NCBI GenBank assembly: GCA_032209605.1
Contig: JASFXZ010000012.1
Span: 3,286,001 to 3,350,000, forward strand
Origin: Mactromeris polynyma
Lineage: Eukaryota > Mollusca > Bivalvia > Venerida > Mactridae
Reading direction: 5' to 3'
DNA: 64,000 nucleotides
Positions 35,101 to 45,289 of this stretch are shown here, piece by piece. How positions within the stretch are numbered: position 1 is the stretch's first letter; each line of letters starts with the position of its first letter. Position numbers and translations under genes: made by a program. The notes under the pieces were generated by a model that did not search any database, was not told where the DNA came from, and saw nothing but the letters and a program-made list of their open reading frames with translations.

Positions 35101-37997
35101 TACTGGTCAGTACTGTAATTGAAAATTGCCCTAGGTGTCAGCTGTAAAAACACAAGAGTAATAAAACCCCAGGAGATCTTTGTTATGTGTTAATTCATAC
35201 CGCTATTTGCTGTTTAATAGAATTAGTGCCTTTGATAATTGAAATGATTAGGTCATATCAGTCTGTGATATCAATTTGTAATAAACACAATCGGGTTTCA
35301 TCTGTCTGTCATCCAAAATATTCATATTTCAAAGATTTAGCCAGCCTCTTCCGACATTTTTAATGTTAATTCGTGTTCAGAATTAAATTGATGTCACCAC
35401 CCTTGTTACACAGGCAATAAATACATGGATTTGACCTACTAATTTTTTTATTTTTCACACCCTTGTGCTGGGAAAAATAGACGACTTGTGTACACAAATA
35501 TGACATGCTCGCGTGATCTACATCATTTGTTTATTTACACAATTTTAAGATTATTTGAACCCAGATCGTTTTTCAAAGCAGCTTTCGAAAATATTTAATT
35601 GACATGGAAGTGTATTAGTACAATTAGAATTTGATGAAAATATCCAAAAATAACCGTCCTGTTTAGAAATAGTTATGAAGCAATAATGTTGGGAAAATTT
35701 CTTTTAAATTGGATTGGTCGATCGCCGTTTCTGGAAAAACTTTTAATATTTACCACATTTTTTTTGGATTTGACGTCTTAAAAGATTGCTTTTTACAGTT
35801 GGGTAAGTTAGATATATGGTTCTTATAGTGAAAATCCGAAAATTTATAGGAAATTTAACGCGAGCCTGTGAAGAAATTACGCTTCAGCGTAAATTCGCTA
35901 CCAATGATTTCTTGAATGCTGTTAATGCAAAAACTTGAATATATTGTAACCTAATATATTTTATATGCTTAAACTTAATACAAAAATTTATCGTTTAATA
36001 AGAATAAATAAATGGTCCGATTTTTACGAAAACATGAATAAATTTGCGACTGAAAGTCAGAAGCGTGATTCGGCGTTTCATTCGAGCAAAGACCTAAATG
36101 GTCTTTGTTTGGAGTAAAGGATCTTTACTTATATTAATTATTTATCATTGAAAGCTTCTTTAAGCGAATAAGGGTTTCAACACTGTCCAAAGTGTGCAAT
36201 ACAAAATGGCGACGTCTAGCAGTTTTCCAAATCTCGCGCACCTGTTGCGTTTCTCGGATCGTCGAGTGAACGAACGAGACTTCGTTCTATGGCCAATACT
36301 AGCAGCGCATCTATGGTATTTAGGTCTTTGAATTAACTAACAAAGTTTGAAAACTTCACTCAAAGTATAATGCATAAATTCAAAATTTCTGAATACAACA
36401 TCCATATTACATGAACATATTACGACACTATTATTACTTTCATAAGAATAATACCTCAGCACCATAGGCATACACAGGATGTCAACTCTTCTCTTTTCAA
36501 AAGTAGGGACAAAGTTTTTTTCTTAAAAAAGTAAGACAAAAGTAGGGATTTTATTGCCTAAAAGTAGGGATAGTAGGAATGATTCCTTACTTTTGGAATA
36601 TCAAATTTGGTATAAAATTATGCACTGTGTATTCTACATGATTAGACATCTGTGCTTCATACAGGTGGAATAAATATTTTAAGTTAATACATGTATCTCA
36701 GATTTGAATTAAATAGGGTTAGTAGATCTCTTTCAAGAAGGGAAAAAGTAGCGAGCAAGTGTAAAGGAGGAAAAAGTAGGAAATGTAGGAAAAGTAATGC
36801 CCACTTGACAGCCTGCATATAAGTACTTGAGAAAATGGACAATTGAACATCCTTTTTGTTATCTGCAATGCCTTTTATTGGGTGGTCTGCAGTTTATACT
36901 GAAAAGGTGTTAATAACTAAACATATTACGATATACACTTACTCTTCTTTGGCTATTGACCAGAATTTTTTGTCCACTTTGGTCTCAAAATCATCTATAA
37001 CTTTGTTAAGTAGCGTGTGAGCGACACGTTGTGGATATTCGTGGTCTGCTATAACAACAGCTCCAACGTTATTACTCTTCACATACACGTGACAAACATA
37101 CTCTGAAACACAACATGACTGAGATGATGAATCATTATTAAGTCAAAAACCATTGATGTACAAAGATTTAATAAATATTACAGTATTACAGTTTGATCAA
37201 GTATTCTTATAAAGGGAAATGATTTCTTAATGCAAACATTATCTTTTATTTAAAGCAGCGTGACATTGTTTTCTTCTCTCATAGCTATAATTATGGTAGT
37301 TTAAAAACATCCAAATAGCATTTCATTTCACAGATCGAATTTCTGTTACTTTGGTATCGACTTGGTATTTGAAAAAATGAGGTGAGAAAAACCATTGAAT
37401 ACTTAGAAATATGCTCTGATAACTTCAGTATCAAATCAAGAGAAAAATGTATGAAATTAAACTAAAACGTAAAAAAACATTATTACTTGCAAATAACCAT
37501 TATGTAAAAAAGTAACTAACTTACCTTGTTCTTTCACAGATGATCTTGAAGAAGGCATTGTCCTTTCAACAAGTATTTTGCTGGAGAAATTCATGAACTC
37601 TTTCACACTGAAATGCAAATAATCAAAACAGTAATTTAATGCCATGAAGTGTTACAACACAAAGTAATAATGTTGACAGAATCATCAGGTTTAATACATG
37701 AATATTAAAAAGACCCAATTTGTTGCTTAATTTTAGGAAAGCAAATGTGCTTCGTTTTTCAATCCAAATTCAGCTTTAAAGTTATGAACCAGCATTCTAG
37801 AAATGGCAATTTTACGGAAAAACTTAATTTAGATATTTAAATATCTTATTCTTAAACAAGAAAATGTTTTTTTTGAAAATGAAACAATACCTTGATCTCT
37901 GAAAGAAACTGAATGAATTCAAGTCATGGGCTGACACAAGTCTATTGGATTTGGCATCGCCTGTTTTATACAACACTGTCAGTGAGTAAAGCTTCAT
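32110..37997 (-). CDS. YKT6: YKT6 longin R-SNARE, complete
   Basis: Exons (minus) 37997-37891, 37607-37525, 37102-36943, 34357-34312, 33282-33217, 32639-32538 and 32145-32110 join in phase to 199 residues; the human protein has 198. YKT6 is a prenylated, palmitoylated v-SNARE that cycles between cytosol and membranes and acts in ER-Golgi, Golgi, endosome and autophagosome-lysosome fusion. The N-terminal longin domain (about residues 1-125) starts [10 protein letters not shown] and contains [22 protein letters not shown] and VVIADHEYP. The SNARE motif (about 139-190) has the zero-layer Arg164 in [11 protein letters not shown], then [14 protein letters not shown]. Cys195 and Cys196 match the palmitoylated and prenylated cysteines; the CaaX box is CVIL. 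A cag acceptor 39 nt upstream of the ATG implies a noncoding first exon. Intron 3 (2.6 kb) and intron 4 (1.0 kb) carry transposable elements. Confidence 0.97.
32538..32639 (-). CDS. YKT6: YKT6 coding exon 6
   Basis: 102 nt between tttcag and gtaagt, phase 0. Encodes [20 protein letters not shown] and [14 protein letters not shown] (155-188), the second half of the SNARE helix including zero-layer Arg164. Without splicing the frame would run into the intron, so exon 7 is needed for the lipidated tail. Confidence 0.96.
33217..33282 (-). CDS. YKT6: YKT6 coding exon 5
   Basis: 66 nt between ttcag and gttagt, phase 0 at both ends. Encodes [20 protein letters not shown] to residue 154, the first half of the R-SNARE helix (human NPREADPMTKVQAELDETKI). 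Confidence 0.95.
33414..33650. mobile_element. fold-back element with two CRE palindromes, YKT6 intron 4
   Basis: The two halves are imperfect inverted copies over about 100 bp: CATATGAGC...GATTTCCAACCTC...GTGACGTCATTTCCAGAAAA on the left and its complement on the right. Each arm holds the full CRE palindrome TGACGTCA. Intronic, between YKT6 exons 4 and 5. Confidence 0.75.
33963..34088. mobile_element. short TIR MITE, copy 1 (YKT6 intron 4)
   Basis: TTCAGTTACGGCTATCAG at the left is matched by the complement of CTGATAGTCGTAACTGAA at the right (17/18). Inner arms also pair (AACGTTTTG). A second copy is at 50730-50836; similarity may extend about 7 bp beyond each end. Confidence 0.75.
34150..34240. 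repeat. possible dispersed-repeat fragment
   Basis: GGGCGGACAGACAGACAGAC followed by CAACCAGACCAAAACAAT resembles the end of a common mollusc repeat. Recognised by wording only. Confidence 0.3.
34312..34357 (-). CDS. YKT6: YKT6 coding exon 4
   Basis: 46 nt between ttcag and gtatgt. Completes Asp117 and adds [15 protein letters not shown] (118-132), equivalent to the human linker segment ending HLSRYQ before the SNARE motif. Preceded by a 2,585-bp intron holding a 1.66-kb TIR element. Confidence 0.92.
34672..36330. mobile_element. 1.66-kb non-autonomous TIR element (YKT6 intron 3)
   Basis: Left end CAAAGACCTAAATACC, then ACAGATGCGCT; right end is its complement with one change (ATAGATGCGCT). 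The sequence AATTAAC flanks it directly on both sides (34665-34671 and 36331-36337). GC-richer subterminal blocks contain CTCGCGAGAG and ATGGCGACGTC. No transposase-like ORF. Confidence 0.8.
36475..36815. mobile_element. candidate TIR element with CAGG..TGTCAA ends
   Basis: CAGGATGTCAA at the left and the complement of TTGACAGCCTG at the right. The interior is rich in AAAGTAGG motifs on both halves. No target duplication found. A similar single end (CAGGGTGTCAAG) occurs near 17247. Confidence 0.4.
36943..37102 (-). CDS. YKT6: YKT6 coding exon 3
   Basis: 160 nt between ttcag and gtaagt. Encodes residues 64-117: [20 protein letters not shown], then the [14 protein letters not shown] helix and [11 protein letters not shown]. 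This is the C-terminal half of the longin domain and the linker. Two bases of Asp117 remain. Confidence 0.95.
37525..37607 (-). CDS. YKT6: YKT6 coding exon 2
   Basis: 83 nt between ttcag and gtaagt. Completes Ser36, then [16 protein letters not shown] and SSRSSVKEQ to residue 63, with one base of Glu64. It corresponds to the VQEFMTF...VERSS segment of the human longin domain. Confidence 0.95.
37891..37997 (-). CDS. YKT6: YKT6 coding exon 1
   Basis: Start ATG at 37997-37995 with G at -3. Encodes residues 1-35 plus two bases of Ser36, opening [17 protein letters not shown] and ending NSFSFFQRS, the first half of the longin domain. Donor gtattg. The exon continues 5' as untranslated sequence to a cag acceptor just above 38036. 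Confidence 0.95.
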
Positions 37998-38948
37998 GAC
38001 TGAAGATTATGCTTATTAACTGATAAAGCAACAGATCTGAAAAATACAAAAGAAGATTATTTATCATTTATTTTCAATGAAGCACAAAATAACACAAACA
38101 TGGACTGGTTAGTAACTGTAGATGTTGCCAATTAATAGAATTATTTCAAATTACTGCTTTGCATTCCCTGTCTACTGCATCTCACCAGTCACAACAACAA
38201 AGAATGCAGTTGTTCTGTGGTCCTGTTACTTGCCCTGGGGAGAGTTATTTCCACCTAGTGGAAACTGGCTTGTGAAGTCATCTCATGAAGCAGAAAACTT
38301 GTATCCAGTTTAAAAGCACCCTGTCCAATAGTTACAGAGAAACCTCCTCACATATAAAATCCCTCTGGCACTCACACAACAGAAGGCAAGGGTGTCAGAA
38401 TACATTAGATCAACTATTTGAAAATCTTATGTATTCAATGTCTGACCACATGTTCAAAAAAAAAATATCAGGGTTTTGGTACATGCTTACAATATCTATC
38501 ACTATTGAATGCTTTTCAGCCAAACATTGACATACAATTGTGTAAAAATCCAAATAATATTCATGTGGTTATCCTGAAAACTGTAAAATCTACAATTATA
38601 GATCTTTGTCATAATAAATATTTGTCACTGGAGAGTTACTAATAACTTTTATAAAATAATGATTAACTAGACTGCTTTGAATGTGTAGTTTTCATCAATA
38701 ACAATAAACATAATTATGTTTTATTCATTTATTTTTTATTTTTTAGATTAAAATTAGAAACATAGTATGTCAAGTTATTATAATATAACAATAAATATAT
38801 CACGCTAGGCTGTTAAACAGTAAACATATGCTATTTTTATCTGCATAAGACTAGGAAGGAAGCGACTGCACAATTTGAAATGCAATATGTAATACTATAT
38901 AATACAAAATATATATCATACTTTGAACCTATGAATAGCCCATTAAGC
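37998..38948 (-). other. YKT6 5' UTR and probable 5' UTR intron
   Basis: A tttttcag acceptor on the minus strand (AG at 38038-38037) lies 39 nt before the ATG, so transcribed sequence above it is likely intron. No other feature recognised to 38948. Confidence 0.5.
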
Positions 38949-40191
38949 CAGTCTATGCGAAAGACACGGACATATTACTGGACCTGAGGACTGGTAAACT
39001 TGGAAGTATTACTGGCCCAGACAGAATATTACTGGCCCGGAAATTGATATTGACCAAAATCGTCAAGTATACTAAATAACTATTAAATTATTATTCTATT
39101 AAGCTGAAATTGGTTAAACTTAAAGTTTAATAAGGTCAATGTGTAAAATGGTAACACAAGATGGTCTGCATTTCCATTTATGCATTTTGACATAATGTAT
39201 AAAGTTTATAACTACCTGTATTCTTAAATTATAATTATGAGATCTATTCAAAATCACTGATCGGGAAGTAAATCTGATGCTTTGCCTAGTTTCAGTAGCT
39301 AAAAATATTTACCACCAATGAAAACTATGACAATGTAGTTTTCTCAACATAACATTGAATGGGTCATTTTAGAACAACCCATAATATAAATGTAGAATGG
39401 TATGTGTATCTCCTAGATAGCGACATGAATATTGTCAAAAGATTCAGTCATTTATAAATATGAAATCATTTATTTATGCATTAAGTTCAACTACTGGTTG
39501 TTTGACATATTCCAAACTTGAACACATCTTCCATACAGGAGTTATTTAAAAACACATTCATAAAACACTAACAAATAAGTAACAAGAAAATTATAATTAT
39601 GCAAACATAAAAAACAAGTATCAACAGATAACAACTGTTTTACTAACAGATACTGGTAGACAGGGCGAGTGCAGTTCACAAATGGACGTTTATATTGACT
39701 TGACATTTTGATCGCACTTTCAGTTACAAATAAGATATTTAAGCGTTTGAAATTATTTCAGCGCATTTTTGATGATATCTAGCTGTTTTGAGGTGATTAA
39801 ACTTCCTCTCTCGACAGAATCATGCTCGACATTGTTGTTAAAACGAAAGTGAAATTGTCGTGATATTTCGTACTCGAATGTTTTCGTACCGTAAGTACGA
39901 TGTTTTTTAATTGTGCATATGGCTATTTTTGCACATATTTTAGGTTTTATTTACATAAATTCAAAATTTTACGTATGTATTTTGAATAAATATATGATAT
40001 TCCAACGTAAAATATCACAACAACTTATTTGTTACACGGACTACTTCGCGACAGAAGTTATGGCTATTTTTGTTCCCAAATAATATGAAATAATCCACCG
40101 GCCAGGAGGGCCAGTGAAATTGTAAATTTTATCGGACCTCTTCAAATTTTGCCGGTCAGGACCGAGGTCCGACGGTCTTTCGCATAGACTG
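38949..40191. mobile_element. 1.24-kb non-autonomous TIR element
   Basis: Ends CAGTCTATGCGAAAGAC and its complement match over 17 bp, then continue imperfectly (GGACCTGAGGACTGG against GGACCTCGGTCCTGACCGG). TTAAGC flanks both sides (38943-38948 and 40192-40197). The left arm repeats TATTACTGG three times. No transposase ORF. Lies in the putative YKT6 5' UTR intron. Confidence 0.8.
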
Positions 40192-40829
40192 TTAAGCTAC
40201 ATGTTTATTTCTAATGATTAATCATTAATGTGGTCCATTTCAGACTCCATGGGAAGATCTTATAATTTATAAATAAATATAATGATCTAAATTATAAAAA
40301 TGACAATAATTTTGAAAGGAACTTAAAAGTACTGTATGCTTTAACTGAGTACCATTATCATTTTTATGTACAATCAATGCACAACTGACATCATGAATCA
40401 ATCATTGAGCTTATTACGCTCTATTAAGAAGAAGAAATACAAATAGTGTAGTATTCATTTTATTTTTTTATGTAGAAGATTTTGACAGACCATTATAAAG
40501 ACAGGTTCTTTACTTGACAAGACTTAATACTATTTGGAAGATAAGTTCATACTTCAATACCAGTAAAACAAAACGTCTAACTGTTAAACAGAACTAAATA
40601 GAGATAAAACAAAATTAAAAGTCTAAAAAGAACAATTCCTCATAATTTACCTACCCCGCCCACTTCTCCCAAACAGAAAGAAATAATATGGTTCAAATTC
40701 ACACACACCTTCAGGAGTATTTATACAAGAAAACCTAAGTCACCAATGCAGGTATGATATCAGACGTGTGTGATATTTAATTTCATCATAAATGAGACAA
40801 ATACTAAAAATATTGCGAGTTTTCCAGTT

Positions 40830-40865
40830 TACTGACTCAACCGGAAGTGCCAGAGTGTAAATTTT
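40830..40865 (-). promoter_or_regulatory. candidate YKT6 promoter
   Basis: CCGGAAGTG (ETS/GABP-type site) and the AP-1-like TGACTCA lie together at about 40842-40859. The YKT6 coding exon 1 has an upstream cag acceptor at 38037-38039, so a noncoding first exon must lie further 5'. The plus strand is A-rich through 38.0-40.8 kb, matching minus-strand transcription. No mapped start site is visible. Confidence 0.3.
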
Positions 40866-40937
40866 GACTGGTATCGTTTTGGGTTTGTTTAATATCCGTC
40901 ATAAACCGTAAGGGTATTTCCCGTGACGAAATGAATT

Positions 40938-42713
40938 CTCTGTATCTGTATCTGTATCTGTTCATATACGTAGAAGGGCCACTTCTGGCATATATCTACG
41001 GGGGGAGGGTATCTAGTAGCGCTGTGGGAGAGCCTGTTTAAAGCCCTCAACTGTTGATGCGCGCACAACACTATCGTCCAGATGGTTCCAATTTACCAGT
41101 GTTTCCACGAAAAATGAATGTTTATATTGTTCAGTGTTAGCAAAAGGAATAGTATATGAACGTGTGTTATTTAAAGCACGTCTATCTAGAATATTTGACG
41201 TTAAACAGTCAGTGTATGATTTTACTTTTACACGGCGTTTATTAGATTGTTCTGTCAGGTAAATATCAGATTCCACTGCCGGCACCATACCCCCTGCTAT
41301 CTTGTAGAGCATCACCAGTCTATTGTATTTGCGACGGTCCTGTAGGGAGCTGAGCTTCAGCGTGCTGAGCATTTCTGTCACACAACCTTCTTCCCTTGAC
41401 TTGTAGTTATTTAAAATGAAGCGTGCTCCTAGGCGTTGAATTTTTTCAAGTTTATCAATGTCTTTCTTCAAATAAGGGTCCCAGACAACTGAGCCATATT
41501 CTAGTTGAGATCTTACTAGTGCGATAAAAGCTGTTTTCCGACATTCTTGAGGACAATGTTTCAAATTTCGGCGCAGGAAACCAAGTGTGGAGTTCGCCTT
41601 CTTACAGATGGCTGTAATGTGGTTTGACCATGTTAAATCATTTGATATCAGCAATCCAAGATAGGGGTTTGAGTCCACGTGTTTTAATATGGTATTGTTA
41701 AGTTCGTAGAAGTGAGTTGATTTACTTTTAACACTTAGAATATAACATTTCTTTGCATTAAATTTCATGCCCCAAGTAGAAGCCCATTTTTCCAGTTCTT
41801 GTAGATCTTTTTGGAGGTTAATGTGATCGGAGATGTTTTTGATCGGTCGGTACAGCAAACAATCATCCGCAAAGAGTCGGACCTGTGACTTTACACTCAA
41901 CGGTAGGTCATTTATGTGGCAGAGGAACATCAACGGTCCTAGGACTGTTCCTTGCGGTACCCCGGAGTCTACGTGCAGGCTTTTGGAGTGTTCACCTTCC
42001 ACTACTACGTTCATGGACCGTTCCTTCAAGAAGGATGACAACCACGACAGCAAGTGACCTTTGACCCCGTAATGTGACATCTTCTGTAGTAGTCGGTCGT
42101 GGGGCACAGTATCAAAGGCCTTACTAAAGTCCAGTATGGCGATGTCCACTTGTTGTTTCTTTTCAAATGAATTTAGAAGATCATGTAGGGTAACTAGCAA
42201 CTGTGTTTCTGTGGAGAATCCAGATCTAAATCCATGGTTAAGTGATGTTAATATTTTATGTTTTTCAAAGTGTTTCAATAGGTGGCTACAGATGACATGT
42301 TCTAATATCTTGGAGGTTACAGATGTAAGGCTTACTGGTCGATAATTCTCAGCTGTATGCTTGTCCCCCTTCTTGAATACCGGTGTGATGTTAGCGTTTC
42401 TCCAATCCAGCGGGAGCTCGCCACTGTTTATCGAATGCTGAAATATATCACTCAGCCCTGGTGACAGTTCTTTTGCACATGTTTTTAATATTATGTTTGG
42501 TATTTTATCTGGTCCATTTGCTTTGGATATATTTATATTTTCTAGTTGTTTCAATACTCCTTTTGGTGTTATCAATAGACAAGGTGCGTTTGGATAAGAC
42601 GTCTTGTTTAAAAGTTCAGGTATAGCTGTATCTATGTTTTTGGTGAATACTGATTGATTCTCAATACACCTATAACTTCTCGATCCCAGTTTAAATATCT
42701 CAGTGTAATTTAT
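40938..42713 (-). mobile_element. 5'-truncated non-LTR (LINE) retrotransposon
   Basis: A minus-strand RT reading frame (41013-42713) with no endonuclease domain upstream, a 3' UTR of about 50 nt and a (TCTGTA)n tail on the plus strand at 40938-40960. A hexamer tail instead of poly(A) is seen in several LINE clades such as CR1/L2-like and Jockey-like groups. The 5' end is uncertain, near 42.66-42.72 kb; no target-site duplication was recognised. It lies between the YKT6 and FNTA starts, just beyond the candidate YKT6 promoter. Confidence 0.9.
41013..42713 (-). CDS. LINE ORF2 fragment, reverse transcriptase
   Basis: Open without internal stops from the TAA at 42716-42714 to TAG 41015-41013, 566 codons, no clear ATG. 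RT motifs in order: ANGPDKIPN, WRNANITPVFKKGDK, ENYRPVSLTSVTSKILE, GFRSGFSTETQLL, motif A LDFSKAFDTVPHDRLL, motif B SGVPQGTVLGPLMF, catalytic motif C FADD (codons 41873-41862), and YLGLLISNDLTWSNHI in the connection region. The C-terminal part has SLQDRRKYNRLVMLYKI and NWNHLDDSVVRAS, common in animal Jockey/CR1-like RTs. All catalytic Asp residues are present, so the domain decayed little after insertion, but the missing endonuclease makes it non-autonomous. Clade is not resolved. Confidence 0.92.
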   Translation of the reverse strand: MNYTEIFKLGSRSYRCIENQSVFTKNIDTAIPELLNKTSYPNAPCLLITPKGVLKQLENINISKANGPDKIPNIILKTCAKELSPGLSDIFQHSINSGELPLDWRNANITPVFKKGDKHTAENYRPVSLTSVTSKILEHVICSHLLKHFEKHKILTSLNHGFRSGFSTETQLLVTLHDLLNSFEKKQQVDIAILDFSKAFDTVPHDRLLQKMSHYGVKGHLLSWLSSFLKERSMNVVVEGEHSKSLHVDSGVPQGTVLGPLMFLCHINDLPLSVKSQVRLFADDCLLYRPIKNISDHINLQKDLQELEKWASTWGMKFNAKKCYILSVKSKSTHFYELNNTILKHVDSNPYLGLLISNDLTWSNHITAICKKANSTLGFLRRNLKHCPQECRKTAFIALVRSQLEYGSVVWDPYLKKDIDKLEKIQRLGARFILNNYKSREEGCVTEMLSTLKLSSLQDRRKYNRLVMLYKIAGGMVPAVESDIYLTEQSNKRRVKVKSYTDCLTSNILDRRALNNTRSYTIPFANTEQYKHSFFVETLVNWNHLDDSVVRASTVEGFKQALPQRY

Positions 42714-45150
42714 TTATTCAGACAGTGCATTTTCATTTTGATACAACTAAGAGGACTGGAATTTCCGTAATCCTCATTTATTTTCTGTAGTAAAAATATG
42801 ACAGTATTGTAGCCATTTATTGATTAATGTAACATTTTGGCAATACAACGGTTATGTGCGAGGTTTGCATGCCTTCAAAGGTATTGTCTTGTGTATGTGG
42901 CGTTCCCCGTAGTTACGTATTCTCTCTGTTTCACACTGTTTTAAGCCCCTCGATAAAGTGTGACATTTCACAGGTAGTGCGACAGTCCTGTTGCAAAGTT
43001 TCTGTTGAACATGTTTATTGTTGAACATTCCCTTTGTTTTCCCCATTCTCATCATTTTTCATTTGAGTATATAACCTGCTCTTTATGTGTATGCTATGTT
43101 GCACCCTAGGTAGAGTTATATGTGGGCTTGCCCTGTTTCGTGTTTCATTTTATCTCAATTCCGATAATTCGGAAAGTCCAAATAAAATTAGAACTTTCAG
43201 CATGAATTTATGAAGGGATGGATACATGCTTTTGGGTTAGGGGTATACATTGTATATGGGGTTTACCCCATTGTTAAGAGGCACTGGATGACGCCCCCTA
43301 GAAGCCAACGGTGATTCCTCGCTGATTCTTAAGAAAAATCTACAAAATGTTGCTAAGTGTATCACAATGCTTAATAGATATATTATATGTCGGTAAGATG
43401 GGAACATGTTTTCCGCTTCAGGAACATAATGCTAAACAAGCTTGCAAAACTGCGGAGCCGGTGTGCGCCCCCTCCCCCTAAATAAACATGTACATATTTG
43501 CATGTTTCCTTGTGTTTTTTGGAGTGGCTGGGCACTTTGTATGTGGCATTTCCTAATCGACCTACATGTATGTTCATGTTATGGGACGTCCAATTTAACA
43601 ATCGAATTATGATCGTGGTGATATTAAAATTTCAATTTATCGTGTAATTTCAAAAGACCAGTTAGTGATTATTGAAACCCCGTTATATAAAGCAATTTTA
43701 AAGTAATGTTGTGAAACATTGAATAAATAAATGGTCAATAATCTGTTATAAGAGTGTGACGTAATACATGTATTTGAAGTTCCATTACATATAATCTGGG
43801 ACCAATATTTAAAACACCGTTAACTTTAATATTAGTCAGAAGATATATACATGTATATACGTAAATTTATATTGACAACGTTCATAATGTTTTTTTTAAA
43901 TTTATCAACAACCTCATAGTCACACTTCGCGTGGTTGATTTGTATTAGTATGATACGTGGGTTTCATGACTCATTGACACGAGTGAATGTTTAAAACGGC
44001 CCCAAACTTTTGATGGAAAACATGTAATCCGTGGATTACACATCGTTTGCACAAGTACTTTTATCATTTTGGATCAACTGTCATTTCCCCAAAATTATTT
44101 TTCTTTTACATGCCAATATTAGTTTACTTAATAATTGGAGTCAAGTCAGACCAGTTTGACGACCTATCTAACGCCATAATTTCCATATTCAGAGCTAACT
44201 AAACATCTTAATTGTAACTTAGAAATACACTAAATAAATGAAATTCCAACCAGGGACCATACGTAAATCAATATGTGCCAAACAAGTTATTCTGGCAAAA
44301 TAGTTCACATTTAGATTGCCCGAAGATAATTTGTTTTTACAAAATTATTACAACATAGAACTTAAAACATTACAAGAACATACACTTTGTACAATGTCAG
44401 TTTTCTAGCATCTAAAGCTTCTAGAACCAGCTATAAATAGAATGTATTACAAAATAAGATCAATAACTTTTCTCACACAGCTTTAGTATTCAGTAAGTCA
44501 CGTACGTACGTTTGTGTATTGCACGTCAGAACTCAAGGAATATTATTATCTTAAACATCTTCACCTGTAAATTATACGTCTTATAAAACGTACAAATACA
44601 CCAGTTCTACGGAAACACGACAGTCTGCGAACAGTGTTTGCTGGGGGGAGATTAATGTTGTATATTGTTCACAAAGCTGCAATGGTTAATGCTCAGAGGG
44701 TTGGGTAAGTTCGTTATATGTGAATGTTGTAGTAGAGTTTCATCATATTTTCTTTGAGACATACAGTCATTAAATACAAAACTGATTCTCAAGAAGAGAA
44801 TTTGTAGTAATTTAAGCAGTTGTTCAATTCGTGAACTGAGGTTCATAGTTAGACATATAGCGAGCTATATACACACGTGCACACAACAAACTCTTGTGAA
44901 TTTAATATTGGGTCAGCTATGAAATTTCCGCTAACATGTAAATATTTAAATGTAATTGCGATTTGTGGCTATTTTTAACACATTTGTCAAAGGATAAACG
45001 AAATAAATGTAATTGTTGAAACATTACAGTTATTCCTGACAATCGGCTTGTAAAATTGACACATCTATATAGAGTTGTCCACCCGAATGCGCATACAGGA
45101 AGTTGGCACTGTTTTGATATCGAACTCAACCAACCTTTTGAGCGACGAAC
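42714..45150. other. spacer between the LINE and FNTA
   Basis: AT-rich, no exon recognised. Expected to hold the FNTA promoter close to 45100 (GGAAGT near the ATG). Confidence 0.45.
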
Positions 45151-45289
45151 ATGTCGGACTCCAGTTCAGACGAAAGTAGTCAGGGGAGTTGGACCCCTTA
45201 TTCTGAACGTGACGAGTGGAATGACGTGGATCCTGTATGTCAGGACGACGGGCCACACGCGGTTGTTCAGATAGCATATTCGGATAAAT
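45151..45289 (+). CDS. FNTA: FNTA coding exon 1
   Basis: Start ATG at 45151 with A at -3; donor gtaagg at 45290. Encodes residues 1-46 and one base of Phe47: an acidic, presumably disordered N-terminus, then DEWNDVDPV and VVQIAYSDK. It lacks the proline-rich leader of mammalian FNTA. About 50 nt upstream is a GGAAGT motif. Confidence 0.93.

Noticed and set aside
41833..42345. Plus-strand ORFs across the LINE
   Set aside because: Antisense shadows of the RT frame.
45056..45274. 72-codon ORF overlapping FNTA exon 1 in another frame
   Set aside because: Shadow of the real exon; only the frame starting at 45151 matches FNTA.
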